Shown here: positions 1-12,288 of the stretch, in pieces
How the letters are laid out: each line of letters starts with the position of its first letter
Numbering within the stretch: the stretch's first letter is position 1
Assembly (NCBI GenBank): GCA_013399875.1
Contig: VXAZ01007501.1
Location: forward strand, 1,216,155 to 1,280,154
DNA: 64,000 nt
Direction of reading: 5' to 3'
DNA from: Gymnorhina tibicen
Taxonomy: Eukaryota; Chordata; Aves; Passeriformes; Artamidae
Translations under genes and position numbers: made by a program
Notes under the pieces: generated by a model
What the model was told of the DNA's origin: nothing
Database searches by the model: none
What the model saw: the letters and a program-made list of their open reading frames with translations, nothing else

Positions 1-666
1 GAATACATAAGAATAGAAGTTAAATGGTCCTGTCAGCTCTGTTTACTTCTAACTCTAGATCTCTGACACTTGGCAAGACTCTTTTTGGGGAGGGTAAATT
101 TTAAGGGCTGCAACCTTGAAATTGAAAGACCTGAACTCTTCACATTGAACATGAAAGGAAGGTGCAAAACATAAAGGCATAACTGACTGAATTTTGAAAA
201 TATATTGGTGGCATAAAGCACAGGGTCTTAATGTGACCGTATATCAAAAGCCACCAAGCAAGACTTAAGAAAGTCAAAGGACAGCAGTTCTTTTTCTCTT
301 TGACAAAACAGTCTTGTAGCACCAGCCACTTTATAGAAGTGTATTGAAGGAATACATCTGTTGTCAGTGACATTTTCCATGGCAAATAGTAATAAATAGA
401 TAGCTTCAACTTCAATGGGGAAGCCCATTTTTTGGACAGTTTAACATTATTAGATGAAGTCCAGCACAGCAGGTCCACCCCTTTTCAAAACCAAGTTTAA
501 GTTGGTTGGTTGTTTAAGTTTATTGCCTTGGTTTAAGCAATACCTTAAGATGCAGTGGCTTTATAACAAAACTGAAATGCACACCAGTTTCCATGTAGAG
601 AAACCATTGCCTTCAGGAAGTTACTCCTGATACCTGTGTATTTATTGCTTGGCCATACATACAGAC
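1..666. other. Unique-looking AT-rich DNA, no gene seen
   Basis: No repeat family, RNA gene or coding domain is recognised here. Overlapping minus-strand open frames of 62 to 112 codons lie between 33 and 478 but show no domain, signal peptide or plausible codon pattern. They look like chance frames in AT-rich DNA. The stretch ends where CR1-derived text begins. Confidence 0.6.
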
Positions 667-1513
667 GGCACCAAGTTGATCAGCTGGAGGGCAGGAAGGC
701 TCTACAGAGGGATCTGGACAGGCTGGATCATTGGGCTGAAGCCAACAGTATGAGGTTCAATTAGGTGAATTGCCAGGTCCTGCACCTGGATCACAGCAAC
801 CCCAGGCAGCACTACAGGCTGGGGGAAGAGTGGTTGGGAAGCTGCCCAGCGGGAAGGGACCTGGGGCTGTTGGTTGACAGTGACTCAACATGAGGCAGAG
901 TGTGCCCAGGTGGCCAAGAAGGCCAATGGCATCCTGGCCTGTATCAGCAGTAGTGTGGCCAACAGGCCCAGGGAAGTGATCATTCCCCTGTACTTGGCAC
1001 TGGTGAGGCCACACCTTAAGTACCTCAAGTTCTGGACCTCTCACTACAGGAAAGACATTGAGGTGCTGGAATGCATCCAGAGAAGGGCAACAGAGCTGGT
1101 AAAGGGTCTGGAACATAAGTCCTCAGATGAGTGGCTGATGGAGCTGGGATTGTTTAGCCTGGACAGAAGGAGGCTCAGGAGAGATCTTATCTCTCTCTAC
1201 AGCTTCCTGAAAGGAGGTTGTAGTGAGCTGGGGCTTGGTCTCTTCTCCCAGGCAACCAGCAACAGAACAAGGGGAAATGTCCTTAAGTTGCACCAAGGGA
1301 GGTTCAGGTTAGATATTTTGAAAAACTTCTTCAGGGAAAGAGTGGTTAAGCCTTGGAAGTGATGAAGTCACCATGTCTGGAGGTGTTCAAATAACGAGTA
1401 GATGTGGCACTTGGTGATACGGCTTTCTGGGCATAGTGGTATTTGGTCAGAGGTTAGATTCAATGATCTTGAAAGCCTTTTCTAAGCTTAATTGTTCTGT
1501 GATTCTATTCTAT
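667..1513 (+). mobile_element. CR1 LINE, 5'-truncated copy
   Basis: The plus strand carries the 3' part of a CR1 non-LTR retrotransposon. The order is: text just after the reverse-transcriptase active-site region, the ORF2 C-terminal region, a 3' UTR, and a tail ending in the CR1-type word ATTCTATT near 1503-1511. The copy is truncated upstream of the reverse-transcriptase catalytic motif, as is usual for CR1, which is normally 5'-truncated on insertion. Several frameshifts and stops separate recognisable ORF2 segments, for example before and after position 874, so the copy is dead. Boundaries are judged by eye to within about 20 bp. No target-site duplication was identified. Confidence 0.88.
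874..1362 (+). pseudogene. CR1 ORF2 C-terminal remnant
   Basis: This 162-codon open stretch lies inside the CR1 copy and is the C-terminal part of the ORF2 polyprotein, beyond the reverse-transcriptase catalytic core. Diagnostic CR1 words are visible: [11 protein letters not shown] near residue 15, a VRPHLKY segment near residue 44, an [14 protein letters not shown] segment near residue 68, and [23 protein letters not shown] near residue 93. The intact protein would be part of the enzyme that nicks DNA and copies CR1 RNA into the genome. Endonuclease and catalytic reverse-transcriptase parts are absent, so it has no predicted activity. The initial ATG is accidental, because CR1 coding text in another frame precedes it. 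It is not a host gene. Confidence 0.85.
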
Positions 1514-2418
1514 GTACTTTCTGATGGGTTATGGCTCACATCAGTTTCCCAGGGTGTTATCACTGTCTCGGTCCATGTTAGCCAGACTGCAAGTCAGCCC
1601 AGGGAATCTTCTAATTTTCTTGTTCTTTGTGCTCTGTGCGTGTTCCTTTAGTGTAGAAGAGTTAATGGATTTCCACTTTGTACCAGGTTCCATGTATAAC
1701 CAGAGAATAAAAAAGAAGTCAAGTCACATAAACATGAAGTAAGCCGAATGTGGTGTAGAGCACTATCCAAATGTACTCTGGGTTAAAATGGCTGTGGGAC
1801 TGTTTTGGGAGGAGTGTTATTTTCCAATTACTTTTCATCCCTCATGAGTTTATTTTGAGTATCTCCTTTCCCTTTTGAAAAGAAATGGAAGAAGGCATTC
1901 ACCTGGAACTTTACAGGCAGTCATTCATAAGGTAGACCGTGAAGGAAAGCAATGCTGACGAACTGCAAGCTGGCCAGCTCTTTGAATGCAGACAGATGAA
2001 CAGAAGGTGTTGTTATCTGCCAAATGAATGTCAAATTTGACCCACTTTATCCAATTTCTTTTTTTTTGGTCAGTTTCTGGCACGTTGTTTGGTTTTAAGA
2101 GCATGTGTTCCATCAGATTAATATTGTGGGGGTGTTGGATCTAAGCAAAGCGTTAGAGAGCTGGTGGTCACATATACTGCTCATTGGCACATACTGATTT
2201 AGCAGCACTGTGTTTACTATAAATGCAGTCCTTCAAATCATCCTTTGTTACCTTTCTTGGATCCAGTCTTTTAAATTCTACTGCTAGTCTCCCTGGTGCA
2301 ACACCAGTCCTTCACAAATGTGATGACATATTTTAAAAGTTTGGAAGCACAGTCTGGCTCCTTTCCTGCCTAGATTTTTCAGACTCAAAGGACTTAAACC
2401 TGACATTCCAAATACCTG

Positions 2419-2452
2419 TTATATATATCTGTTGTATGTGTGTGTATATATT
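2419..2452. repeat. TA/TG microsatellite
   Basis: A short compound simple repeat: an alternating TA run, a brief interruption, a TG run, then TA again. This purine-pyrimidine alternation is typical of length-variable microsatellites. No functional role is implied. Confidence 0.85.
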
Positions 2453-5400
2453 ACTTTAGTTTACAGGAAAAATGTAAAAATGCTTTTTATTTCATTGGGA
2501 GGAAGGACAGTTAATGGACAAAGAGGATGGATTTTTTTTTTTTAAAAACACAAGCATATCCTGAAAGAAATTTTAGTAGCTGATCACTGTTTTCAAACAT
2601 TGTGAACATTTTCCAGACCCAACATGGCACCATAACAAAAATGCTAACATTTCTCTGTGATCAAGCTCAGGGATCTGCAAACCTTTACAAGGCAGAACTG
2701 CAACCCTAAAACATTTATTTTGGGTTCTCTTGCACTTCTTTTATCATGCTTTTCATTAAAAGTGCAACAAAGCCAATGCAAATGATAGACTACTATTTAA
2801 TAACCACTGGCTTTATTGCTTGTGATAAAAGAATTTCACTTGGTTGCATTCACCTCACATTTGGGAATAAGGAGGAAGGGAAAAAGCAGAGCTTCATAAT
2901 TAGCATAAATGATCAACAAAACTTTTTTGTTTGAATACAAAATATACAAAGCATTAAACTTAACTGGATGTTAAAGAGCAATTAGGGATTGTTTGATAAA
3001 CTGAGAGGAATTTTAAAGTGAAAGCCCCTGGGAAAGAAATTGCAAAATCATAACAAGGCCTTGATTTAGCTAAGTGTAGCTGTGGCCTTGTTTTATCTGG
3101 CCAGCAAACTGCTTTCTTAAAATCAGAGAAAGTCTTGGGAGACTACAGGAATATCAGAAGGAAAAACATATGGCCAGGAATGAATTAGATGAAACCAAAA
3201 ACCTGGTGGTTTTCTCCAAAGGAATGATAAACAATTCAAATCTAGGGCCCTGCAAGGGCAACTTTATTTTTTCAAATAGTCTTTAGTTACTGTCTTCTTT
3301 TGACAGTAGTAGTGTTGCAGTAGCTGTGACATGCTAATGTATAATGAAGTCAAGGCTGGAAGGAAAAGGTTAGAGATTTTGACAAATAATGGGAAGACAA
3401 ACTTTCAGACACAAATCTTCTTTCTCCGAGTCTGAAACAGAAGCAGTAAACTTCAAAGTCAAATTCAAACTAAAAACAGCTCCTCTGAATTTTACTCAGA
3501 TTATATCTTTCAGATTAGGACACTGCCTATAGAGCAGAGAGAGACAGGCATGAGATTGTCTCTGCAGGACAGAAACAGGAGGATATTTTTTGTTGAACAC
3601 AGGCGAGGCCTCAGAAATAGGGAAAGTTATAAAATGCCATAAAACTAGCATCACTAATGAATAGATGTTTTTAATGCCTAATAGAGTAAGGAGTTTTTGA
3701 TTTGTACATGGCATTTAGAGATATTTTGCATGGTGTTTTTGAACATTTATTGTAGTGCATGATAAAAAGATGTGCAATAAAAGAGATATATTCTGAATCT
3801 GATGACAGTTCATTTCTGCAGAAAAAAACCCCTTATCTTCATCTCTGTAATATTGTTTCCACACCTTATAGAGCAAAGAAAGGACATACTCCAGGTAGCA
3901 GGACAATTATGTTACCAGTAAAAATATGCAGATTACAGACAGAATACAGGCATGTATTACCAAATTTAAGACATAACTCCAGCTATAGTTGTTGAGGCAG
4001 CTACTTCTCCCACATTGCCAAGCAGCTATAGAACAAGGAGCCAAGAAGAGTGCTTGGCAATCAGTTTCAGACTCTACATCTAAGTTAGTAGCCAGTGCTG
4101 CCTCTTTTTGTGCCTGTAAGAATTTCACCCAATCCAAATATTTTCAAGGGAGATTCTAATGGGTTTTGTTATCAATAGTCCAAATAAATAGGGGTTAGAG
4201 TTTACTAACCCAGTTTTTAAAGAACTTTACAGGAAGACATTAGGCAGATTCAGGTAATTATTCTACCCCCTCCATCCTCCTGAAATATCTGTCTGTGACC
4301 ATAAATTAAAAGAAGAGAAAAAGAGTTGGTTAAATTTATTAAGTGGATAACCTCTTTCTCATAATGATAAATGCAAACTCTATTGAATTAACAGTCACCT
4401 GAGGACAATATACTTAAGGCAGATGTCATGGAAGCATAGCAAAAAATTAAACATAAACTCAAGGCATTTCATTTAGTGTCCAAGGAAAGATGATTGAACA
4501 CCTTCAAAGCTGCCACTGAGAGCTATAGATTTATCTGAGAGATTTGGAACTTTTTGATCAAATGAAGATTCAAAGCCTTCCTAACTCTGCTGTATTTATG
4601 GAATTACTACACGAAAGGATTTACTGGTTTGGACGCGGAGATCAATAACAGTTTGTGAAAAGCCCAAGTTAGAAACATCTTGAACTAAGACAAGCGTTCA
4701 ATATAGAGTTCATCGTTATAGACTTTAAATTGTCCAGTATAAAAAGAGGGACTGATGTTTGACCTTCACCAGTTCCTCTGTGAGAAGGGAAAAAATGGTA
4801 TATTTACGGGAAAAAAGGATGAAAAAAGGCCCTTAAATTGAAGTGGGAGATTAGGCACACCAGTTAAAGGTGATTGATGGGCATTTCCAAGCAGGCCTTG
4901 GCAAGGCAACACAAGGCCTGATGCTCATTTATAAATAATTTGTTACTGTTCGACTGCATTAGCCTTTCTCCAGACTCCAGGATTCTTTCTTAAACAGAAA
5001 AAATATGTTGCATGTTTTAGGTATTAGCTAAATTACTAATCTATCTATAGGTGCAAATTTTGAATGAAATTAAGGATTTAGGCCTTCTTTTGGGAAATGA
5101 AAAGGCTGCTAAGGGCTGTTGACCTTTGTATGTTCTTGTGGGACAAGATCTTAGCCTCCCTCATGGGAGTTTTATGCAGTAATTTCTGTGAGGCCAGAAT
5201 TTCACCCACAGTCTTTGGTGAAAGTGATGCAAGCTTAACTGGGTATCACCAGCTGGTACTTCAACCTTAAGAGTTGTTTTTACTTAGTTAAAAGTCTCTA
5301 TGTCCAAAAGCAAACAAAAAAATTCAAAGAAAACCTCTAGGATGTGACAACTGAGCATCAGCTGAGTTAGAGTGGATGGGCTAGGAGCTTGTTACAGGTG

Positions 5401-8400
5401 TGAGATTTAAGGACACTGATTTACACCCAATGCCCATCCAGTGGCGAATCATGTTCTTCTGGGAGTGGTTCCTCAGCATTTCCCAAATCCCATCTCTCTC
5501 CATCCAGAAGCAGGTTCATTAGAACCTGCACAGAACGATATTCCGGAGTCACAGGTCACCAGTGTTTCCTCCTTCATTTTCTTTTTATAGGAGGGAAACA
5601 GCAAGTCTCATAAAAGCAGAATGTGTTACTGACACAACGGCAGTGAGGATAGGGGATCCCACAGAAAAATAAAAAAGGCAAAGTTCACAGTTTTGCAGAG
5701 GTAAAAGAGCTTGCTTTGGACACGATGTTGGATGTTTCCTCAACACAGACAATGAAGTGACTATGGAGATGAGGTGGACCAGCCTGGGATTACATCAGCA
5801 GGGACCGTGGCAGCAAGAGTTCAAACTGGTGCCTGTTGTCCAATTCAAGCATGGACATGGACAAACCACTAAATCTTGGAATTAAAGGAAGAAGGGCAGG
5901 AAAAGATGTATGTTAGCTTTACATGATGCACTTAGACACGTGTGAAACCTTCTTCTTTAATATATCTTTGACTTTTCCCCCTCCATGAAATCAAGCTCAC
6001 ATCAATTATTTCACTATCTTGTCTAATTTTAAACTATTAGCTTTTGGAGTTAGGGCTGTAACCCCTAAAGAGAATAAACTAAAGGAGAACTTTAAGAACA
6101 CCTAAATGATTCAGGAATCTCAGCTTACTGGACTTCAATGAGATTTAAGAGACTCAAAAAGCAATTTAGCACTGTGGGAAAATGTTGTGTACAGTGCTTA
6201 ATCCACTGAATTCTAATTCCTATAAAAATTCAAAGTACAGTATGACAGGAAAAAAAAAGCAAATCATGACCCAGGTAATGAGTTATCTAAGGCAAAATCT
6301 GAACACATTAAAATGGCTGCTTGACCAAAGTTATAATTATTGTGCTTTTTCTCATTTACTCATTTTCTTCACTACAGCACAGAAACGAATTTCTAACATA
6401 GTTTAAAACTGTCCTGCTGTACAGAATACTTCATCTCAGAAAGTAAACCTTTCCTTTCTTAGATATGAGTTTTAGAGTTGCTTTCATACTTCTTTAGAGT
6501 AGTCATAAAGCAGCTACATGAATAGGAAGTTACCTTCCCCCTTTTACCTACAATAAACTTGCCTCTAAAATCACCATTAAATCATGGGAGGTGTTGGAAA
6601 ACTGTCACAAATGAAAGAAAATTAAAACCGCAATCATAAGAGTACAAACTTCCCTGAATTTCAGGTGGTTTGTTGGTAAGATGCCTCTCTACCACCGAGG
6701 AGATCATTGCTTACTTCGGGGTGATGTGAGAGCAGGCCTGGAGAGAAAGGAAAAAGCAGGGGAAGGAGAGCAGTGGAAGATATGAGCAGACAGAGAAGAT
6801 AAAGTAAAAAAAACCCAGTGCTAAATTCTGGTACAAAAGTGTTCTAATAACACCAAAGTATTTTGCTTCCTTTTACTAAGACTTTTTTTTCCCCTTCTTC
6901 TTCTTTAAAATAACACAGATATTTCCGAGCAGTCAAAAGTGCAAAGGTTAATGAAGTATCTCATTAATCTTTCATAATTGTAGCATGCCCTTATGACCCT
7001 TGGATCCATAGTACAACAGCAGTATTTGGGTTATGATTCAGAAGAGCCAAAAATAAGATCAAAATCCTGTAAATAAAACCCCAGCATGCCTCAGAACACT
7101 AGGTGTAGAGTGCCATGCAATTCATGGCTGAGAGGGTAGCTGGCTTCTGGGAATATGCTGTACCAGCTGTTAGGCTGTATGGCTCAACACAGAGAAGGCA
7201 AGCACTTTATCTCTTCCCTTTCTGCTTTATTTGCCATTGTGTTTGTGATTCAGTAGTGGTGAAACACTTGGTAGACAGCACCACAAGTAGAGAGGGGGAG
7301 GACAAGGTGCAGGACAGACAGGGTGGGCTGCCACAAAAGTTTCTGAACCAGCATCAGATTGTCTCACTTAAAGTGCATCCTTTGGACAAAATGAGAGTAA
7401 CTGCAGACTGCTAAAAAGAGATAGAGGGAGCCAGGTAGCTTTTGGAGTGGGGAAAGCACTCATTAGCAAGCTGGAGGCAGAAATCACTGAAAAGGCAGCA
7501 CAGGCTGTCTTCTTCCCTTGTTAAGAAATGCCAGCCTGCAGAGGTTCCTTGGGCATGCAGGGACATTGGGCCCCACACCACCTTGTGACAGTTTGTAATG
7601 GGAAGCCTTACAGGCCAGCCAGGTGCTCTGGGGAAAGAGAACTATAGCCACGGGGGTGTCACTTGGTGGTGGTCACTGTTTCACTGTCTAAGTGATATTC
7701 TGTCTGGTTTTCCTTCTTTTTTTTTTTGTCTTTAATCTGTCTCACTACTGGAACAAAACAGTTCATCCAGACCACTTCAGATGTCTGATAGGTGATACAG
7801 ATCCTGCTATCCTTCTTGAAAGATTAATCCAATCTACAATCTTATCATTCTACCCACAGGCTTACGTATGTTTTCACTCTGAAGGGTGTAAAATTGGCTT
7901 GCTATCTCTGTCTGATAGAGCAGTACAAGCAAATAATAGCGGATCACTCCTGTTTATTTGTACCACACTGTTGGGTAGAGATTATGACATCCATTGTTAG
8001 GTGCCATCCAAACATAGCGTGAGAAATAGCACTTCTTCTTGCAATTTGTCAAAAATGTGTGATCAGGAAAGGAGGATTTCATAGAAAAAGGCTGAAACAT
8101 GGAGTAGGGATGTTTACCAATACAGTGCAGCTCTGAGGATACTCAAGCCTGGAAGATACTCAGCTTATCAGTTAGGGGGTTAAGTAGCCTAAATGGAGCG
8201 CTGTGTGAATAGCAGCCCTCTTCTTGGTGCCTAACTAGCTTGGGAATATTTCCACAGTGTTGCAGGTTATCTGGTAAGCATAGCTAAAGCTGATTTCAAA
8301 AGCTCATGAAGGAATTCTGTAGCATACCTGGGACTTGATCCTGAGTATCATGTCTCTCAGCTTTGCACAGACCACTGGTTGTCTCATTTAGCTCTTCCCT

Positions 8401-8781
8401 CCCTCACTCCCTGCCTCCCACAACTCATATTTAGAAAGCAGTGAAGAATAACAATTCGTGTCTAGCAGACCCTGGACCCTCCCTCAGAGACGCCTCTGGT
8501 GAGAGAGAGTTCCTGGTCTGTGCCTAGTGAAGACAAAGCAGCCAAGGGTGACTAACAGAATGTAAACTACAATTCTTAATATCATGCAAGCAACTGAGAC
8601 AACCTAATGTGAATATTAAGACCTGATTCACATATGTAAAAAAAAACCACAACAACATATAGCAAAGCTTTATTTTAATCTAAAAGTAAAACTGCATGAA
8701 TAAATGTTTAAAATACATAGTACTTCAGATAAAAAGGTGACAGCCCTTATTAATAAATGGAACTCCAACTTCAGAAGAGGG

Positions 8782-8796
8782 AAAAAAAAAAAAAAA
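8782..8796 (+). repeat. A15 homopolymer
   Basis: Fifteen adenines in a row follow GAAGAGGG. No LINE or SINE body is recognised immediately upstream, so I do not read it as a retroposon tail. Confidence 0.8.
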
Positions 8797-9129
8797 GACC
8801 TCCTGGATATGAAATTACTTGCCTGTAATGTTTCATTTATATTGATAGCAAAGCCTTTGGTATGGAGAATGTTGTTTCTTTATTCACAGGTGTAAATGGG
8901 ATTGCAAGCTGCTAGAGCAGATCCCCAGTCACTACACCAACATCCAACAGCAAATTCCCCACCAATGCAACCACCCAAAAGCAAGCAACTCCACCCCAAA
9001 ATGCATAGAACATGCCAAACCTAAGCCATCCTGATGTTAATTAGAAAACATGGAAATCAGATGTCACTGTTGATCAACTTCCAAGTCCACTCCCATGACC
9101 TGGTATTACCTTACTTTCTTGATAAGATA

Positions 9130-9256
9130 TAGAAGAAAGGAGAGAAGAGAGGAAGATAGGGATAGTGAGAAGGAGAGGAAGAGGGAGAGGAAGAAGGAGA
9201 GGAAGAGGAAGAGGGAGAGGGAGAAGGAGGAGGAGGAGGAGGAGGAGAAGGAGAAA
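9130..9256 (+). repeat. GA/GGA-rich purine tract
   Basis: About 127 bases consist almost only of A and G, starting with AGAAGAAAGG and moving through GGA, AGG and GAGGAA units to a clean GGA run at about 9226-9247. A purine mirror-like tract of this kind can form triplex (H-DNA) structures, which is known for such sequences but not shown here. It creates a false plus-strand frame rich in Arg, Lys and Glu and a false minus-strand frame rich in Ser and Pro. Confidence 0.9.
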
Positions 9257-9599
9257 ATTTATGCCATGTTACACCCAGCATTCTGCATGACAAGGTTCAA
9301 CCCAGGCCTGAGGGCTCCACCCTGGAGAGCAGCTCTGCAGTGCAGGTCCCAGACCCTCCCAGGAGACAGGGGCAGAGATGGGCACACCTACAGCAGGGCT
9401 CAGGCAGGGACTGAAGGTCCCAGGCAGAGCTGGGACACGTCCTCTGGGCCCTTGGCAGGAGATGGTGGGGGTGGAGGTCCCAGGGGAGGCCAGTTCCAGC
9501 CACTGAGGCCTGTGAGCAGCCCCAGGATCCTGGCAGGACTAGACTTCATGTGATTCATGTGCTTCATGTGCTTCACTGGTGCTCATGTGTTCTTCTTTA
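9257..9599. other. GC-rich block of unknown origin
   Basis: Between the GA tract and a minus-strand CR1 copy lies a stretch that is markedly more GC-rich than its neighbours, especially 9295-9540, with repeated GGTCCCAG-like words. It could be part of a repeat family I do not recognise, or a decayed GC-rich minisatellite. A short run of about 10-bp TTCATGTG-type units at 9544-9575 closes the block. No coding signal is supported; open frames through it are composition artefacts. Confidence 0.45.
9544..9575. repeat. Short tandem repeat of TTCATGTG-type units
   Basis: Three adjacent copies of an approximately 10-bp unit, TTCATGTGAT then TTCATGTGCT twice, make a small local tandem duplication next to the CR1 3' end. 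Confidence 0.75.
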
Positions 9600-10440
9600 G
9601 CCACTGGTGGTTGGACACTTTGGAGACCACTTCCTCTCCTCAGTAGGGAGCAGTGAGGTCATCCCTCAGCTTCCTCCTCTCCAAACCAGACAAGCCCAGT
9701 GTCCTCAGCTGCTCCTCAGAGCACATTCCTGCCCGCCCCTTCCCCAGCTTTGGTGCCCTTCTCTGGATGCATTCAAGTACCTTCAAATCCTTCTTAAACT
9801 GAACTGCACACAGTACTGCACATAGTACAGAAGTAAGGCTGCACCAATGCTAAATACAGCAGGATAATCGCCTCTTTTGGCCAGCTGCTGATGCTGTGTT
9901 TGATGCACCTCAGGGTGAGGTTTGCCCTCCTGGCTGCCAGGGCACATACTGCTGACTCCTGTCAAACCTCCTGTCAACCAGCACCCCCAGATCCCTTTCT
10001 GCAGGGCTGCTCTCCAGCCACTCCTCTCCCAGTTTAGTCTCATGTCTGGTGTTACTCCATCCCAGGTGCTGAATCCAGCATTTGGACTTCTTCAGTTTCA
10101 TGCCACTGGTGATTGCCCAATGCTCCAATCTATCCAGATACCCCTGCAAGGCCTCTTGTCCCCTGAGACAGCCAACAGCACCTCCCACTTTGGCTTCATC
10201 TGCAGACTTATCAACTGTGCATTCAACTCCTCCATCCAGATCACTGATACAAATACTGAACAGAACTGGCCCTAAAATTAAGCCCTGAGGAACACCACTG
10301 GTCACCAGCCAGATGTAGCCCCATGCACTGCAACCCTTTGAGCTCTGCCTTCCAGCCAGTTCTTCACCCTTTGCACCGTGTACCTGCTCATGTCAGCTGG
10401 ACAGCTTGTCTGGAAGGGCACTGGGAGGGACACTGTCACC
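9600..10440 (-). mobile_element. CR1 LINE, truncated copy on the minus strand
   Basis: Read on the minus strand, this is a CR1 ORF2 segment. From right to left it has text preceding the reverse-transcriptase motif SGVPQG, the catalytic region, the C-terminal region with LGEEWLES and a CR1 C-terminal extension, and degenerate 3' text down to about 9600. It is 5'-truncated near 10440. The 3' boundary is uncertain because no clear ATTCTATGAT tail is visible beside the GC-rich block. Frameshifts are numerous, which indicates an old, inactive copy. Confidence 0.85.
9910..10305 (-). pseudogene. CR1 ORF2 reverse-transcriptase remnant
   Basis: This 131-codon minus-strand stretch covers the core of the CR1 reverse transcriptase. 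SGVPQG occurs at residues 3-8 and LGPVLF at 11-16, the usual template-grip region, followed by SDLDGG near residue 21. The catalytic motif that should read FADD is SADE at residues 34-37, so the second catalytic aspartate has become glutamate and the aromatic residue is lost. LGEEWLESSPAERDLGVLVD near residue 92 is typical of CR1 further downstream. Degenerate text follows without the rest of ORF2. Known family function is target-primed reverse transcription of CR1 RNA; this remnant should be inactive. The ATG start is accidental. Confidence 0.85.
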
Positions 10441-12282
10441 TTTCAATCAAATTGGGTTTTACATACAGATATGTGCAGGAATTATTGCCTTCTCCCCTCT
10501 CTGTTCAGCTTGCTCACGCCTTAGTCTTGTCTCTGCATTTATTACTTCTCATCTACGGTCTGAAACCAATTGGCTGGGGTACAACTAATTACCACTGAGG
10601 ATCAAGCACTAACCTCAAGATCCTCTAAATAATAACAGCCATAGAAAGGTTAATAATGGTAATAATAATGTGTTGTTGTGGGGCAAAACATCTTCATCAT
10701 TTCCTATCATGTTTGCAACATTTATTTGGGGGCACTAGGAGTCCTGGAGACTTCAGTGTAACATATGTTCCTGCCACATTTCTGCATGCTCAAAGGCTCG
10801 TGAATACATAAAAATGGTCTCTTGCACCAGAGACCAGTTGCAAAATCATTTGGGAGTTCAGAAGACTTTCTAATGAAAAACCCATGTAATTCACTGAAGG
10901 CAGTATTTTTAATTATATCACGTCAGAGCTGCAATAGAGCCATATCATTTGGTGGTAAGACCAGACACAAAACACATAAGCATATGTAGCCCTCAGGGGT
11001 ACCAGGCAGTAACCCATTTTATCAGGAAAAGCAGAAGGTGACGTCACATTCAGAAAAAAAAGACCTTAATTTATAAGTTACATAATTTTACACATTCTAA
11101 AAAGAGAAAAAGCAGTAGAAAAAGACAGGGGTAAAATAACAACTGTGTGTTCTGCTGTGAATTTAACTTAGATATTTCACAGATTCATTACAAAACATTC
11201 AAGTCATACATTTCTAAGAGATAATAGCTTCTGGATTTGTTAAAAAGCTCTTATTACTCCAGGTTTATAAGAAAGTTCTTTCAATTTAATCACTTTTGAG
11301 ACTAATGGAGCTAATTTGACTTTGTCCTAAAATCTTCTAGGTGGTTTAATTCAATATATTCATCATTCATATAAAAGTCTCTGAACAAAAGTCTTTGCCA
11401 ATAAATGGCTTTCAGAGATTTACAGCCTCAGTATTTAGGAAAATCAGACATTACCAAAAGTTACCCAAATCTCTCCACGTTCATACTGTTGTGTAGATGT
11501 TTTAAAACCTGCATAGATCTAAAACTGGTTTGAAAAGCTAAATATGCTTTGGATTGGGTTGCTTTTTATACCAACTTCATAATTTTCCTGGTTTCAAGAA
11601 AATGCACACACGTGCTTTTTTTGTAACACGTAAGTAATTCACTGTAATTCTGTAAGCTAAGCAATGCATCTGGGCTGAATAAATTATTTGAGCATGAATC
11701 AAGAAACATGTCTTCTGTCCCTTTTATCGGGAAGCCTTTCAAGTAAGCTGTCATGCTACCATGTAATGAATGAACAAATTCCTTGACATTTAACATCGTC
11801 CTGATCATAGTAGTTGCACAGTGGAGGGTTAGATGACACAACAAGGATTTATATGGTTTATCATTTAAATAGCTAGATTAGATGCATCTGAGAACAATTT
11901 GCTATCCCATTCCTATTTGTCATTACAACTTCATTTGTTATTGTATGACAAGCTCTTCACACATACAGCTTGGTGCAAGCACAGTGCCCTCATACTCCTT
12001 TTTCTTTATGCTGCATTTTGTTTATGTTTATTTGAACCGTCTGCAATTTCAGCCAATTGTAAAAAAGCTCTAACTGATCTTGCTCATATTTACTTGCACA
12101 CTGCTGATCTTTCCTCTGAGGCTCAGGGTTTGTTTGCTTATTTGTTTAGAGCACTTTTACCCTGGCTGGGTTCATACCTTAACTCATGGTCTGACAGACG
12201 AAGTGTATATGACATTTTCCACAAGCAGGATTTCTAAAGTAGCAACAGAGACCTTGCAAGGACCAGATCAAACAATGACTTG
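10441..12282. other. Unique-looking AT-rich DNA, no gene seen
   Basis: About 1.8 kb with no recognised repeat family or RNA gene. Short AT-rich motifs and an imperfect AATAAT run near 10650-10670 are present. Open frames up to 112 codons (11899-12237 plus, 11566-11844 minus) show no domain and overlap each other in different frames, so they are treated as chance. Confidence 0.5.
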
Positions 12283-12288
12283 ACATGG
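12283..12288. repeat. Target-site duplication of the solo LTR, left copy
   Basis: ACATGG here is repeated at 12871-12876 immediately beyond the LTR. Integrase-made staggered cuts produce such 5- or 6-bp host duplications, so this pair fixes the element ends. Confidence 0.8.

Larger units (their letters stand above)
1514..9129. other. Unique-looking AT-rich DNA, no gene seen
   Basis: About 7.6 kb without a recognised gene or interspersed repeat. It holds a TA/TG microsatellite (2419-2452), a T12 run (2532-2543), a T11 run (7717-7727) and an A15 run (8782-8796). Open frames of 60 to about 100 codons occur on both strands, but none has a domain, consistent composition or splice context that I can support. 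Candidate regulatory words occur at low density, such as TAATTAGC near 2898. Nothing further can be claimed from sequence alone. Confidence 0.55.

Noticed and set aside
874..1362. A host gene encoding a 162-residue protein
   Set aside because: The whole frame is CR1 ORF2 text within a truncated LINE with CR1 sequence on both sides.
9095..9553. 152-codon plus-strand frame with an Arg/Lys/Glu-rich segment resembling a splicing-factor or nuclear-localisation tail
   Set aside because: The charged segment is only the GA microsatellite in translation, joined by chance to the GC-rich block.
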